Positions 50,069 to 60,539 of a DNA stretch of 64,000 bases are shown piece by piece. A program made the translations under genes and the position numbers. This stretch comes from Mesorhizobium terrae (GTDB lineage Bacteria > Pseudomonadota > Alphaproteobacteria > Rhizobiales > Rhizobiaceae). The stretch spans positions 4,543,501 to 4,607,500 of the forward strand of contig NZ_CP044218.1 in NCBI RefSeq assembly GCF_008727715.1. Reading direction: 5' to 3'. Numbering within the stretch: position 1 is the first letter of the stretch; the number at the start of each line of letters is the position of its first letter. Under the pieces are notes generated by a model. It was not told the DNA's origin. It worked only from the letters and a program-made list of their open reading frames with translations, and ran no database searches.

Positions 50069-53000
50069 GGCGCGAAGTCCGCGCCACGTCCCCGGGCTAT
50101 TTCCGGGCCGGCGCCACGCAGGCGGGTCGCCAGCCGGTCGAACCACAGGTAGATGACCGGCGTCGTGAACAGAGTCAGCACCTGGCTGAACAGCAAGCCG
50201 CCGACGATGCTGACGCCGAGCGGATGGCGCAGTTCTGAACCGACACCGGTGCCGAGCATCAGCGGCAGTGCGCCAAGGACGGCGGCGACCGTGGTCATCA
50301 GGATCGGCCGGAAGCGCAGGAGACACGCCTGGAAGATGGCATCGCGCGGCGACTTGCCTTCGTTGCGTTGTGCGTCGAGCGCGAAGTCGATCATCATGAT
50401 CGCGTTCTTCTTGACGATACCAATCAGCAGGATGATGCCGATCAGCGCAATGATGGTCAGGTCTTCGCCGGCGATCATCAGCGCAAGCAGTGCGCCGATG
50501 CCTGCGGATGGCAACGTCGAGAGAATGGTGATCGGGTGGATGAAACTCTCATAGAGAACGCCGAGCACGATATAGACCGTCACCACCGCCGCCAGGATCA
50601 GGAACAGCTCATTGCCAAGCGAGGCCTGGAAGGCACTGGCCGTGCCCTGGAAAGAGGCGGTCACGGACGCCGGCATGCCGATTTCGGCCTGCGCCTGCTG
50701 GATTGCGGCCACCGCGCCGCCGAGCGAAGCGCCCGGCGCAAGATTGAATGAAACGGTCGTCGCCGGGAACTGGCCCATATGTGTGATCTGGAGCGGCACC
50801 GTGTCGACCCGCATCTTGGCGAAGACCGACAGCGATATCGGGCCACCGCCGGTCGATGTCGGCACGTAGATCGACGAAAGCGATTTGAGGGACTGCTGCA
50901 GTTCGGGATCGGCCTCGAGGATGACTCGGTACTGGTTGGAGGCGGTGAAGATGGTCGAGACGATGCGCTGGCCGAAAGCATCGTAGAGCGCGTTGTCGAC
51001 CGTGGCCGGCGTGACGCCGAAGCGGGCAGCCTGGTCGCGATCGATATCGACGAAGACGGCGAGACCACGATTAGAAAGATCGCTCGCAACGTCAGCCAGT
51101 TGCGGCAAGGTGTTTAGTTTGTCGATCAGCTTCGGCGTCCATTCGGCCAGCTCGCCGGCGCTCGCATCCTGGAGCACGAATTGATACTGCGTGCGGCTGA
51201 CGGTGCCGTCGATCGTCAGATCCTGCACCGGCTGCATGTAGAGGGTGATGCCGGGCAGGGCGGCGGCTTCCTTTTTCAACCGGGCGATGACGGTCGAGAT
51301 GTCAGCGGTGCGCTGCTCGTGCGATTTCAGATTGATCAGCATGCGGCCGACATTCAGCGTCGTGTTGGTGCCGTCGACGCCGATGAAGGAGGACAGGCTT
51401 TCCACGTCCTTGTCTTGCAGGATGACTGCGGCAAGCCGCTGTTGCTGGTCCGCCATCGCTGCATAGGATGTCGATTGCCGCGCCTCGGTGACGGCCTGGA
51501 TCACGCCGGTATCCTGAACCGGAAAGAAGCCCTTCGGGATTTCGACATAGAGGATCGCGGTGGCCACCAGCGTGGCAAAGGTGACCGCGAGCGTCACTGC
51601 CTGCCGGTCGAGCACCCAGTTCAACATGCGACCATAGCCGCGGATCACCCATTCGAAGAAATCGTGGCTGGCGCGCTGGAAGGCGTTTTCGCGCACCTCA
51701 GAGATCGGTTGCAGCAGCCTGGCGCAGGCCATGGGCACGAGCGTCAGCGAGACCACCGCCGATATCAGGATGGTGGTGGCGAGGGTGACGGCGAATTCGC
51801 GGAACAGCCGCCCGACGACGTCGCTCATGAACAGCAGTGGGATCAGCACCGCGATCAGCGAAACGGTCAGCGAGATGATGGTGAAGCCGATCTGCTCGGA
51901 GCCCTTAAGCGCCGCTTGCAGCGGTGTGTCGCCTTCCTCGATGTAGCGCGAGATGTTCTCAATCACCACGATGGCATCATCAACGACGAAGCCGGTCGCC
52001 ACTGTCAGTGCCATCAGCGACAGATTGTCGAGGCTGTAGCCGAACATGTACATGACGCCCAGCGTGCCTACGAGGGAGAGCGGTACCGACAGGCTGGGGA
52101 TCAGCGTGGCGCGGGCGCTGCGCAGGAAAACGAAGATGACCAGCACGACCAGGACGATGGCCAGCGACAGCTCGTATTCGACATCGTGCACCGAGGCGCG
52201 GATGGTCGTGGTGCGGTCGGTGAGCACAGCGACGTCGACGGAATGCGGCAGCGAGGCTTGTAGCTGTGGCAGCAGCGCCTTGATGCGGTCAACCACGTCG
52301 ATGACGTTGGCACCGGGCTGGCGCTGCACGTTGACGATGATCGCCGGCGTGGTGTTCATCCAGGCGGCGAGCTTGTTGTTCTCGGTGGCGTCCACCACGG
52401 CGCCGACATCGCTCAACCTTACGGGCGCGCCGTTCTTGTAGGCCACGATCAGCGACCTGTACTGATCGGCGCTCTGCAGCTGGTCGTTGGCGTTGACGGT
52501 GTAGGCGCGCGAAGGGCCGTCGAAATTGCCCTTGGGCTGGTTGACGTTCGCGCTGGCCAGCGTGGTGCGCAAATCGTCCATGTTGAGCCCGTAGGCGGCG
52601 AGCTTGCGCAGATCGGCCTGGACACGCACGGCCGGTCGCTGCCCACCCGACAACGAAACCAGGCCGACGCCGGGAAGCTGCGAGATTTTCTGCGCCAGAC
52701 GCGTGTCGGCGAGCGCCTGCACGTCGCGCAGCGCCATGTTCGTCGAGGTGAGGCCGAGCGTCAGCACCGGCGCGTCGGCGGGGTTGACCTTGGCATAGAT
52801 CGGCGGTGCCGGCAGATCGGCTGGCAGCAGATTGCCGGCCGCGTTGATGGCCGCCTGGACCTCCTGCTCGGCGACGTCGAGCGAAATGGCCAGGCTGAAC
52901 TGCAGCGTGATCACCGAGGAACCGGCCGAGCTGATCGAATTCATCTGCTCCAGATTGGGGATCTGGCCAAGCTGCACCTCAAGCGGTGCAGTGATGGAAG

Positions 53001-53181
53001 AGGTCATCACGTCCGGGCTGGCGCCGGGATAGAAGGTCTGGACCTGGATGGTCGGGTAATCGACCTGGGGCAGGGCGGAAATCGGCAGGAAACGAAACGC
53101 CAGAATGCCCGACAGCATGATCGCGACCATCAGCAGCGATGTCGCGACCGGCCGCAGGATAAACGGGCGGGACGGATTCAT
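50065..53181 (-). CDS. RND multidrug efflux transporter, MdtB-like
   Basis: A 1038-residue RND pump, partner of the MdtC-like protein. It begins [20 protein letters not shown]; the [20 protein letters not shown] segment holds the conserved transmembrane Asp residues. In Enterobacteria MdtB and MdtC form a mixed trimer that exports bile salts, novobiocin and other compounds. Stop and start overlap the neighbours by 4 bases on both sides (adaptor upstream, MdtC-like downstream). Confidence 0.94.
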   Translation of the reverse strand: MNPSRPFILRPVATSLLMVAIMLSGILAFRFLPISALPQVDYPTIQVQTFYPGASPDVMTSSITAPLEVQLGQIPNLEQMNSISSAGSSVITLQFSLAISLDVAEQEVQAAINAAGNLLPADLPAPPIYAKVNPADAPVLTLGLTSTNMALRDVQALADTRLAQKISQLPGVGLVSLSGGQRPAVRVQADLRKLAAYGLNMDDLRTTLASANVNQPKGNFDGPSRAYTVNANDQLQSADQYRSLIVAYKNGAPVRLSDVGAVVDATENNKLAAWMNTTPAIIVNVQRQPGANVIDVVDRIKALLPQLQASLPHSVDVAVLTDRTTTIRASVHDVEYELSLAIVLVVLVIFVFLRSARATLIPSLSVPLSLVGTLGVMYMFGYSLDNLSLMALTVATGFVVDDAIVVIENISRYIEEGDTPLQAALKGSEQIGFTIISLTVSLIAVLIPLLFMSDVVGRLFREFAVTLATTILISAVVSLTLVPMACARLLQPISEVRENAFQRASHDFFEWVIRGYGRMLNWVLDRQAVTLAVTFATLVATAILYVEIPKGFFPVQDTGVIQAVTEARQSTSYAAMADQQQRLAAVILQDKDVESLSSFIGVDGTNTTLNVGRMLINLKSHEQRTADISTVIARLKKEAAALPGITLYMQPVQDLTIDGTVSRTQYQFVLQDASAGELAEWTPKLIDKLNTLPQLADVASDLSNRGLAVFVDIDRDQAARFGVTPATVDNALYDAFGQRIVSTIFTASNQYRVILEADPELQQSLKSLSSIYVPTSTGGGPISLSVFAKMRVDTVPLQITHMGQFPATTVSFNLAPGASLGGAVAAIQQAQAEIGMPASVTASFQGTASAFQASLGNELFLILAAVVTVYIVLGVLYESFIHPITILSTLPSAGIGALLALMIAGEDLTIIALIGIILLIGIVKKNAIMMIDFALDAQRNEGKSPRDAIFQACLLRFRPILMTTVAAVLGALPLMLGTGVGSELRHPLGVSIVGGLLFSQVLTLFTTPVIYLWFDRLATRLRGAGPEIARGRGADFAP

Positions 53182-54497
53182 GGCGATTGGCCGGTCTGGT
53201 TGCGCCGGTGTTTGCCGTCGCCGTGCTTGTGTGCTGAGGCATCCGGCTTGGCCGGGTCGCCTTGCTGCGGCGCGGGCGGCGTGGCTGCGACTGGTGGCGT
53301 CGCGGCATCATTGCCCGGTTGCGCCGCGTTGATCTTCATGCCGTCGCGCAACCTGTCGACGCCATCGACGACCACCGTCTCGCTGGCCTTCAAGCCGGAG
53401 AGTATCTGGGTTTTCTCGCCATTCATGGTGCCAAGCGTCACGGTGCGCACGGAAACCGTGCTGTCGGCGTTCACCACATAGACGAAGGTGCCCGGCGCGC
53501 CGCGCTGGACAGCGGCGGTCGGCGCGATGATGGCGTCGGCATGGGTGTCGACGAGAAGCCGGATGTTGACGAATTGGTTGGGGAAGAGGGCGTGGTCCTC
53601 GTTCGCGAAGGTCGCGCGCAACTTGATCGTGCCGGTCGTCGGGTCGATCGCGCTGTCGAAGGTTTCCAGTTGCCCGTCGCCCAGTTTGGCATTGCCGGTG
53701 CGGTCGAACGCGGTGACGGGCAGCGTGGCGCCCTGGCCGAGACGCCGGCGGATTGCCGAGAGCTGGTCCTCCGGCACGGTGAACAGCACGCTGATCGGCT
53801 GCAGCCGCGTGATGACCACGATGCCGTTGGCATCGCCGGGCGTTACGTAGTTGCCTTCGTCCACCAGGCGCAGGCCTGCACGGCCGTCGACCGGCGAGAC
53901 GATGCTGGTGTTGGAGAGATTGACCTTGGCCGCCTGCACGGTTGCCAGGTCCGACGCCAGCGTGCCCTGATACTGCGTCACAAGGGCCGCCTGTGTGTCA
54001 TAAGCCTGGCGCGTGGTGGCGCCGGTCTTGACCGTCGTTTCGGCTCGGGTCAGATCCAGTTTCGCGTTGTCCAGGAGGGCCTGGTCACGGGCCAGCTGGC
54101 CCACCGCCTGCCCGAGTGACGCCTCAAAGGAGCGCGAGTCGATCTTGGCGAGCAGGTCGCCTTTCTTGACATCCTGTCCTTCCTTGAAGGCGATCTGGAC
54201 AAGCTGACCGGTGACCTGGGTACGCACCGTCACGGTGGCGAGCGATGTCACCGTGCCCAGGGCGTCGAGCGTGACGTCGACATTGCCGGTCGAGATCGTC
54301 GCGGTGCCGACGGCGGCGGGCGGCGCGGAGCGCCGGCTGAAACTGGGAGCCGGTTGCTGCGTCGGTTGCGACCGCTGCCACCACCAGTAGCCGCCGGACG
54401 CGATCACCGCCAGAACGACAAGCCATGCCAGCCAACTGCCCGATCGACGTTGCTCGGCAGCCTGCGCTTCCTTTGGAAGTTCCACACGCTGTTCCAA
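53178..54497 (-). CDS. RND efflux membrane-fusion protein, MdtA-like
   Basis: A 439-residue periplasmic adaptor. A cytoplasmic N-terminus, one membrane anchor (about 23-42), then the lipoyl/barrel-sandwich halves ([20 protein letters not shown] near 90 and the matching [18 protein letters not shown] near 195) around an alpha-hairpin, a beta-barrel region and a Pro/Lys/His-rich C-terminal tail (about 395-439). It should link the pump to an outer-membrane channel. It is the first gene of the three-gene operon; no TolC/OprM-type gene is in the window. Confidence 0.94.
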   Translation of the reverse strand: MEQRVELPKEAQAAEQRRSGSWLAWLVVLAVIASGGYWWWQRSQPTQQPAPSFSRRSAPPAAVGTATISTGNVDVTLDALGTVTSLATVTVRTQVTGQLVQIAFKEGQDVKKGDLLAKIDSRSFEASLGQAVGQLARDQALLDNAKLDLTRAETTVKTGATTRQAYDTQAALVTQYQGTLASDLATVQAAKVNLSNTSIVSPVDGRAGLRLVDEGNYVTPGDANGIVVITRLQPISVLFTVPEDQLSAIRRRLGQGATLPVTAFDRTGNAKLGDGQLETFDSAIDPTTGTIKLRATFANEDHALFPNQFVNIRLLVDTHADAIIAPTAAVQRGAPGTFVYVVNADSTVSVRTVTLGTMNGEKTQILSGLKASETVVVDGVDRLRDGMKINAAQPGNDAATPPVAATPPAPQQGDPAKPDASAHKHGDGKHRRNQTGQSP

Positions 54498-54591
54498 GGC
54501 CGCACTCTCCAGCGATTCGCCTGTTTTTTAAGACGAAGGCCCCGGCGTGTCGAATTAACAGTTCGCAAGGTTGGCTTGTCGGGACCAGTGC

Positions 54592-55395
54592 TCAGGGACC
54601 AATGGCGGCGCGGAAACGGAACGCGAAATCCTCCATTACGCTCGGTTCCGCATCCGAAACGGCCCAGTAGGAGAAGGCCCCGTCGTCCCATCGCAGCATT
54701 GAGAAGCCTCCACCTGTCGGCTTGGAGGGCATCGGCGTGGCGGTTCCTTCACGGGGGATTGCAACCAGCGTGATCAGGTGTTCGCGATAGCGGTAGACGA
54801 GTGCAGGCACCGGCCGATTGCCGACGACTTCGACGCGCCCGCCGACGAGCGAGAAACCGTCCTTGGTCAGATCCGGCGCAGGAGGAGACACACCGATCCT
54901 GGCATCCAGCCACGGTTTCACCGTATGGCGATCCGAAGAGACGACATCCACTGGCGCGGCTGCCAGCAGGCTGCGGCGATGGTCATTGGCGATCGCCGTG
55001 GCAAAATCCTCCTGCATGCCGGGCGCCATCATCCAGTAGGTTGCTCCGCTCGCCAGCCCGGCGGTGACAACGACCGACGCGGCAAGGGCGCGCCAATCGT
55101 CCCACCGAGCTTTCCATGAGATGTTGTTGTTGGCTGGCGAGGGTGCCTTTTCGCCTTCCTGCGCCAACGCCGCCATGCGCGCGGCAAAAGCGGGATCGGC
55201 TTCCGTTCGAGGCAATGCGAGAACTGCCCGCCGCAGGGCGACGATGCGCTGATGTTCCGCAGCAAGCGTTGGGTCTTCGGCGAGCCGCCGCTCGAGCGTC
55301 ATGGCCTTCGCTGCGTCGAGTTCGCCATCGACAAGCGCGTGAAGGAGCAGGTGCAAATCCCGAGAATCTCTGGGCAATCCGTCCTTGTCAATCAT
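54592..55395 (-). CDS. Membrane anti-sigma factor
   Basis: A 267-residue protein with an N-terminal anti-sigma-like helical domain (HLLLHALVDGELDAAKAMTLERRLAED), a single membrane segment near 104-124 and a periplasmic domain of about 140 residues. It lacks the HxxxCxxC zinc motif of ZAS-type factors. The ATG overlaps the sigma-factor stop, the normal sign of a cognate pair. It should hold the sigma factor at the membrane until a periplasmic signal arrives. Confidence 0.85.
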   Translation of the reverse strand: MIDKDGLPRDSRDLHLLLHALVDGELDAAKAMTLERRLAEDPTLAAEHQRIVALRRAVLALPRTEADPAFAARMAALAQEGEKAPSPANNNISWKARWDDWRALAASVVVTAGLASGATYWMMAPGMQEDFATAIANDHRRSLLAAAPVDVVSSDRHTVKPWLDARIGVSPPAPDLTKDGFSLVGGRVEVVGNRPVPALVYRYREHLITLVAIPREGTATPMPSKPTGGGFSMLRWDDGAFSYWAVSDAEPSVMEDFAFRFRAAIGP

Positions 55396-55952
55396 GACTT
55401 GCCCCCGAGCTTCGAGATCAGCGCGGCACGTGCCCGCGCGAGGCGCGACATGACGGTGCCCAGCGGCAGATCAAGCACCGCCGCGATCTCGCGATAGGCC
55501 AGATCGTTGACATCGCGCAACACGATCACCTCGCGAAACGGATGTGGGAGTGCCGCGATGGCAGCCTCTAAGGCCGCGTGGTCGCTCTTGGCGATGAGCG
55601 CTGCCTCCGGACCATTGGCGAACGGAGCGTCGTTGCCGTACCCCGTCGCCAATTCATCAAGGTCGGTCATGTCGCCGACCACGACGACATTGCGCGGACG
55701 ATTGCGTGCAAGCCACGAATAGGAGGTGTTGCGTACGATCGTCAGCAACCAGGCCCGGGCGTTGCCGCCGGCATAGGTGCCAATACCGGCATGGGCCTTG
55801 AGACAGGCCTCCTGGACGACATCTTCCGCGTCGGTTGCGTTGCCGGTGAGCCAGCGAGCCAGCGACAAGGCATCGCCGAGATGGGGCAGAACCACCTCGC
55901 CAAACCGTCCGGCAGGAGCCTTGCCGCTCAACTCCACAGCATCATCCGGCAC
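55392..55952 (-). CDS. ECF (group IV) RNA polymerase sigma factor
   Basis: About 186 residues from GTG 55952. Region 2 covers LGDALSLARWLTGNATDAEDVVQEACLKA, with the -10-contact helix RAWLLTIVRNTSYSWLARNR. Region 4 covers ALPHPFREVIVLRDVNDLAYREIAAVLDLPLGTVMSRLARAR (in two parts). The start is uncertain: GTG at 55937 is an alternative, and the frame stays open upstream into the cupredoxin gene. It is co-transcribed with the cupredoxin and phosphoesterase upstream and overlaps its anti-sigma gene. Confidence 0.88.
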   Translation of the reverse strand: MPDDAVELSGKAPAGRFGEVVLPHLGDALSLARWLTGNATDAEDVVQEACLKAHAGIGTYAGGNARAWLLTIVRNTSYSWLARNRPRNVVVVGDMTDLDELATGYGNDAPFANGPEAALIAKSDHAALEAAIAALPHPFREVIVLRDVNDLAYREIAAVLDLPLGTVMSRLARARAALISKLGGKS

Positions 55953-55977
55953 TCCGTAGCAGTGTCCAGAACCGCAT

Positions 55978-56322
55978 TCAGGGCGTGACGACGACCTTGC
56001 CCTGCATGTGGGGGTGCAGTCCGCAATAATAGGCGAAGTCGCCAGCCTTGGAAAAGGTGAAGGTATAGGTGTCGCTGGTGTCAAGCGCCTTGGATCGGAA
56101 ACCGCCGTCCGTTGCCACGATCTGGTGCGGAATGTCGTCATCGTTACGAAAGGTGACCGTTGTCCCCGCCTTCACGGTCAGGGTCTGTGGGGTGAAGGCG
56201 AAGTTCTCGATCTTGATTGCGGGCGCATCCGCGGCATGCAGCGGTGCATTCACCGCAACGGACAGGCTGAGGCCGAAGAAGATCGCTGCCAGTTGCGGGG
56301 CAGGGGGACGAAAACGGAGCAT
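55978..56322 (-). CDS. Periplasmic cupredoxin (plastocyanin/amicyanin-like)
   Basis: A 114-residue blue-copper-type protein with a signal peptide of about 29 residues (ends PLHA). The type 1 copper ligands are visible: His in DIPHQIVATDG and the C-x2-H-x2-M loop YCGLHPHMQGKV. It may carry electrons or handle copper in the periplasm. ATG 56322 is preferred: AAAGGA lies 8 bases upstream and the signal peptide starts here. It is second in a unit with the phosphoesterase (25 bases upstream) and the sigma factor (25 bases downstream). Confidence 0.9.
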   Translation of the reverse strand: MLRFRPPAPQLAAIFFGLSLSVAVNAPLHAADAPAIKIENFAFTPQTLTVKAGTTVTFRNDDDIPHQIVATDGGFRSKALDTSDTYTFTFSKAGDFAYYCGLHPHMQGKVVVTP

Positions 56323-56347
56323 AAGGTGTGTTCCTTTCCATTGGAAT

Positions 56348-57301
56348 TCAGACATCTGCGAGGGTGGTGTCGATGATGGCGAGTTCGTTGGAACCCTGCT
56401 TCACCGAAACGCCGCTGGTACCGAGCAGGCCGCGCAATTTGCCAGCGTCGACCGTCATCGGTCCGGGCGCGGGGGCGGTGCCGGGCGCAGGCTGGGGGAA
56501 GGCGGTCGAACGCGCGGTATGGAATGTCACATTGCCTTCCACCTTCTGCATGATCTGGTGGATGTGGCCGTTGAGGACGGTGACCGAGCCGAAGCGCTTG
56601 AGCAGTGCCAGCGCTTGGGCCGCGTCGTCGGTGCCCCATCCCCATTCGGGATAGATGGCCCAGAGCGGAATGTGGGCGAAGACCACGATCGGCGTGGAAC
56701 TGCTCAATGCGCGTAAATCATCGGCCAGCCAGGTGAGCTGCTCGGCGCCAAGATTGCCAAGTCCTCCTGCCTTCAGATTGACGACGTTGACGAGACCGAC
56801 GAAGTGCACGCCGTTCTGGTCGAAAGAATACCAGCCGGCGCCCTTGGTACCCTTGCCGTAACGGTCGAGATAGGCTTGCCCGTTGGCGTCATCGACGAGG
56901 TCGTGCTCGCCGGGCACGTAATGCACGTCAAAGCCCGCGCCACCGATAATCTGGGCGGCGTTGTCGAACTGTGCCGGCTTGGAAAGATGCGTGATGTCAC
57001 CGGTGTGGATCAGGAAGGCTGGCTTCACCTGCAACGTCGCGATCTTCGCCATCGCCTCTTTCAGCGTGTCGATGGCGTGCGGGTTGGCGGCCTTGTCGAA
57101 GCCGATATGGCTGTCCGATATCTGCAGGAAGGTGAATCCGGACGAAAGCGCCTCGGCTGCCTCGGCCTGGCCGAGCAGATTGAGCGATTTGGGAACGCCG
57201 CCTGAAATCGTCCATAACACGCCTGTACCCGCCCAGATCATGCATTCGAGTGCGTGGCGCCGGCTTATGCCATGCTCGTCATTGTCGTGATGGTGGCTCA
57301 T
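56348..57301 (-). CDS. Tat-exported metallophosphoesterase
   Basis: A 317-residue calcineurin-like phosphoesterase. The N-terminus holds a twin-arginine signal (ISRRHALECM, residues 12-21) with a weak hydrophobic region after it. Metal motifs: DSH (63-65), GD (101-102), GEH-D at 131-134, FAHIPL near 207 and NGHIH near 242. The third motif has Glu132 where most members have Asn. It may hydrolyse a phosphodiester or phosphomonoester in the periplasm. It is the first gene of the cupredoxin-sigma-anti-sigma unit. Confidence 0.88.
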   Translation of the reverse strand: MSHHHDNDEHGISRRHALECMIWAGTGVLWTISGGVPKSLNLLGQAEAAEALSSGFTFLQISDSHIGFDKAANPHAIDTLKEAMAKIATLQVKPAFLIHTGDITHLSKPAQFDNAAQIIGGAGFDVHYVPGEHDLVDDANGQAYLDRYGKGTKGAGWYSFDQNGVHFVGLVNVVNLKAGGLGNLGAEQLTWLADDLRALSSSTPIVVFAHIPLWAIYPEWGWGTDDAAQALALLKRFGSVTVLNGHIHQIMQKVEGNVTFHTARSTAFPQPAPGTAPAPGPMTVDAGKLRGLLGTSGVSVKQGSNELAIIDTTLADV

Positions 57302-57441
57302 GTGGATCTCCCATCGCGCCGTGTGTGGCGCATACTGGGGAGACCCGTGGAGGCGGCCGTTTATTCCATCGGTCCCTGCGTTGTTCGGTCACGAAGGCGT
57401 GATGGTGGATCGGTGACCTGTATGATCTGCAAGCCGGGCTG

Positions 57442-58626
57442 TTAGCGTCCGCCAGCGCCCAGGGTCAGCACTTCGAGCGGGGTTGTGATAACGATGTCCG
57501 CGGCTGACGACAGCGACTGCCCGATCCCTTGCGCGAAGCGGTTGACGCGGCTGGTCACGTCGGCATTTCTCCCAAGCGCGCGTGCATCTTCTTCGTTCAA
57601 CCCTTGTCCCAAGAGTTTGATAACATTTGCATTGTCGGCAAAAGTGGTGTGACCCAGCTCATCGCCCGGCTTGACCTTGGAGAGGTCGACGACGATCACG
57701 CCGTAGCTGACAATGTCCTTGGCGTTGAGGTAGTCGCCCAGCCTTGGCTTGTCGCCGGCGATCCAGCTCGAAATATCCAGAGCCCGATCGTCCTTCGAGG
57801 CGAGCACGATGAAGGGATGCTTTGGTTTGCCATAGCGCTCCATCTGGCTCTTGAAGACATCGACGTCGAGATCGGGTGAAGCGAGCACAACATCGCCGAG
57901 CTTGCCGCTAAGGTCCTTGTCCTTGGTGATGGCGAGCTGGCGCAATGCCTCCATGGTCACCCAATTGCCGAGCGAATGAGCGACGATGTCGATGCGCTTG
58001 GCGCCGGATTTGGCGACGAGGCGGAGCGTTTCCTCCAGCGCGTCGCGGGCGACGGTGGCGCTGTTGGTGTCGTAGACATAGTCCACGGTCTTTCCTGCCG
58101 ACGCCCAGGTAAACAGCACCGGAGCGCCGGTGTAGCCGGAGTCCTGGGCGATCTGGGTGATGCGGTAGACCGCGTCGTCAAAATGGGTGTTGTAACCGTG
58201 GATGAACACCAGGGCATGACCTCCATGCGCCTTGATGTCGGCACTGAGCGCCCTGGAAAAAGCCTCGTCGTCGCGATAGCCGGAAATTTCCTTCGCGGTG
58301 AAATATTTGGCTGGGTCCGCGACATTGCCGGGCGGGCGTTCGATACGGCCTGGTTTGTGGATCGCGGGCACGCTGACATCGACCATCGCATAGGCGGCCT
58401 TTCGCGATCGCTGGCCTGAATAGACTTCGCGTGGGTCTTTCGCTTTGGCGCGCGTGGTGGCGATGTAGATGTGGTGGTCGCGTGCGATCGACGAGGCGGG
58501 GGCCGCCGTCTCGGTGGCAGGAAGCAGATCATGCTGATTTCCGGCACAACCGCCCGCCAGTGCCAGGCTGGCGACTGCCAGTGCGCGGATGTGTGCGGAA
58601 ATGCTGGAAAATCGTAGCACGGCCAT
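57442..58626 (-). CDS. Alpha/beta hydrolase lipoprotein (DUF900-type esterase)
   Basis: About 394 residues. A signal peptide with lipobox LALAGGC (Cys near residue 27) predicts a lipoprotein. The DUF900 core has the oxyanion motif FIHGYNTHFDDAVYR and the nucleophile elbow VAHSLGNWV; Asp and His follow later (SPDLDVDVF, ELGHTTF). Many rhizobia carry this enzyme; the substrate is unknown. The ATG at 58626 is used; a GTG two codons on has a better-spaced ribosome site (AGAGGA). Confidence 0.83.
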   Translation of the reverse strand: MAVLRFSSISAHIRALAVASLALAGGCAGNQHDLLPATETAAPASSIARDHHIYIATTRAKAKDPREVYSGQRSRKAAYAMVDVSVPAIHKPGRIERPPGNVADPAKYFTAKEISGYRDDEAFSRALSADIKAHGGHALVFIHGYNTHFDDAVYRITQIAQDSGYTGAPVLFTWASAGKTVDYVYDTNSATVARDALEETLRLVAKSGAKRIDIVAHSLGNWVTMEALRQLAITKDKDLSGKLGDVVLASPDLDVDVFKSQMERYGKPKHPFIVLASKDDRALDISSWIAGDKPRLGDYLNAKDIVSYGVIVVDLSKVKPGDELGHTTFADNANVIKLLGQGLNEEDARALGRNADVTSRVNRFAQGIGQSLSSAADIVITTPLEVLTLGAGGR

Positions 58627-58758
58627 TCCTCTAGCTGCCGGTCCGCAGCCAATCCAACAGTTTCGCCTCAAGACCACTGAAACCGCCGGTCCGAACCAAG
58701 AGCTAACAGTGCGCGTTTCCACTTTTGTCGAGCCGCTCAGGGCAAACGTCAGTGCTAA

Positions 58759-60444
58759 TCAAGTCAAGGCAACCACGGCAGGACCAAGGATGGTGAGCAG
58801 GATGTTGCCGATCGCGTAAGGCACGGTGAAGCCGAGCGCGGGCGCTGGGCTTTCCGCGACATCGCTGGCGGCAAGCATGGCCGCATCCTGCGTCTGTGCA
58901 CCGGCCAGCGCGCCCATCAGCAGCACCGGGTTTATCTTCAGGACGAAGTGACCAACGAACAGGCCGACGATCTGTGGCACCAGCGTGACGATGACACCGG
59001 CAAGCAGCAGAGTGACGCCGTGCGATCCCATCGCGGAAATGGCTTGCGGCCCGGCCGTCAAGCCAACGAGGGCGCAGAAGGAGGCAAGGCCGAAATCCCA
59101 CATGATCTGGGTTGCCGCCACCGGCACGTTGGAGCGCTCGGGCCGGCGTGCATGCCACCAGCCGAAGATCAGGCCCGCGACGAGCGCACCGCCACCGGCG
59201 GAAAGCGTGATCGGCAAGCCAGCAACGGTCAGCGTCAGCAAGCCGATCAGCACGCCGACAAGCAGGCCGGCGGCAAGGAAGGCGACATCTGAACGGTTGT
59301 TGTTGTTTGCCACGGTGCCGATTTGCGGCAGCGCGGCGGCAAGCCGGTCGGCCGGGCCGGCGAGCGACAGCGTATCGCCCGGCAACAATATGGTTTGCGC
59401 CGTGACGGGGATGTCGTGTGATTGGCGGCGGATGCGACGCAGGAACAAGCCATGGCCAACGGCGCCCAGCTTTGCCACGGCATCGTGCAGGCTAAGCCCT
59501 GCGAAGGATGGATGAACGATCACCTCCGCGCCGTCGCCCAGAAGATCGTTGACGAGTTCCTCTGCGGCAACTTCCTTGCCGATCTGGCCGGCGACCTTGA
59601 CGATGGCCGGTCGGTAGCCTTGGACAGAGACGAGATCGCCTCGCTGCAGGAGTAGGTCCGGCGTGACCATTAGATCCGCGCGGTTGCGGCGTACACGCTG
59701 TACCGCTGCCTGTGGACCGAACTTCCGTTCCAGTTCGCCGACTGTTTTGCCGTCGGCGGCATCGACACGGAAGACACGTGCCACTAGCGAACGGAAGTCG
59801 AGCAGTTCGCCGCCGGTGGTCAGGGCTTTGGCCTGCTCCGCTTCCAGTTTCTGCGCTGCATCCTTCAGATTGACGCCGATGAGGCGTGGGCCGACTTGCG
59901 AGCAGAACAGCACCACGCCGATGGTGCCGAAAACATAGGTAAGCGCGAAGGCAACCGCGGCATCGCCTTGCACCTTGCGCAACGCGTCCGCCGACAGGCC
60001 GAGTTCGTTCAGAGCACCGTAGGCGGTGCCGAGCATCGCAGTCTGGGTAAGGCCACCGGCGGCAACGCCGATGGCGATGCCCTGGTCGAGGCCGAACAGT
60101 CTGGCCACAAGCGCGGTGGTGAAGAGGCCAACCACAGCGACGACAACGGCGATCAGGGCCTGCGGCAATGTCGAGCGTCCGAGCGAGGCGAAGAATTGCG
60201 GGCCACTCTGGAAACCCACCGCGAAGACAAAAAGCAGGAAGGCGACGGACTTGAGTGTTGGTGACAGATCCGGCACCGCCCCGCCAAACACCGCGCCGAG
60301 GAAAGTTCCGGCAATAAGCGTTCCGGCGGCGTTGCCGAAGGAGAAGCCGGCAAGTTTCTGGCGCCCGAGCAGCACGCCGAGCGCCACGGTGAGGAACAGC
60401 ATGGCTTCGGGCGTGCCGATGATGGGCTTCAAAAGGTCAAGCAT
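58759..60444 (-). CDS. AspT-family (aspartate:alanine exchanger-like) antiporter, second copy
   Basis: A 561-residue inner-membrane transporter built as two AspT/YidE halves: about 5 membrane segments (10-165), a cytoplasmic pair of RCK_C (TrkA_C) domains (about 200-370), then about 5-6 segments (380-560). The halves share the GLTQTAMLG and GAQTQDAAML motifs typical of the family. AspT of Tetragenococcus swaps aspartate for alanine. Here it lies 96 bases after another AspT-like gene and downstream of glutamate decarboxylase. ATG 60444 is used; 60471 is an alternative. Confidence 0.85.
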   Translation of the reverse strand: MLDLLKPIIGTPEAMLFLTVALGVLLGRQKLAGFSFGNAAGTLIAGTFLGAVFGGAVPDLSPTLKSVAFLLFVFAVGFQSGPQFFASLGRSTLPQALIAVVVAVVGLFTTALVARLFGLDQGIAIGVAAGGLTQTAMLGTAYGALNELGLSADALRKVQGDAAVAFALTYVFGTIGVVLFCSQVGPRLIGVNLKDAAQKLEAEQAKALTTGGELLDFRSLVARVFRVDAADGKTVGELERKFGPQAAVQRVRRNRADLMVTPDLLLQRGDLVSVQGYRPAIVKVAGQIGKEVAAEELVNDLLGDGAEVIVHPSFAGLSLHDAVAKLGAVGHGLFLRRIRRQSHDIPVTAQTILLPGDTLSLAGPADRLAAALPQIGTVANNNNRSDVAFLAAGLLVGVLIGLLTLTVAGLPITLSAGGGALVAGLIFGWWHARRPERSNVPVAATQIMWDFGLASFCALVGLTAGPQAISAMGSHGVTLLLAGVIVTLVPQIVGLFVGHFVLKINPVLLMGALAGAQTQDAAMLAASDVAESPAPALGFTVPYAIGNILLTILGPAVVALT

Positions 60445-60539
60445 CGGCGGTTTTCCAATCCCCAAAACCATCTCGACATCGCGGTGCGCCGGGCCGGGAG
60501 CCGTGCATGGCCCGGACCGGCGTCAAACCCGATGTAGCG

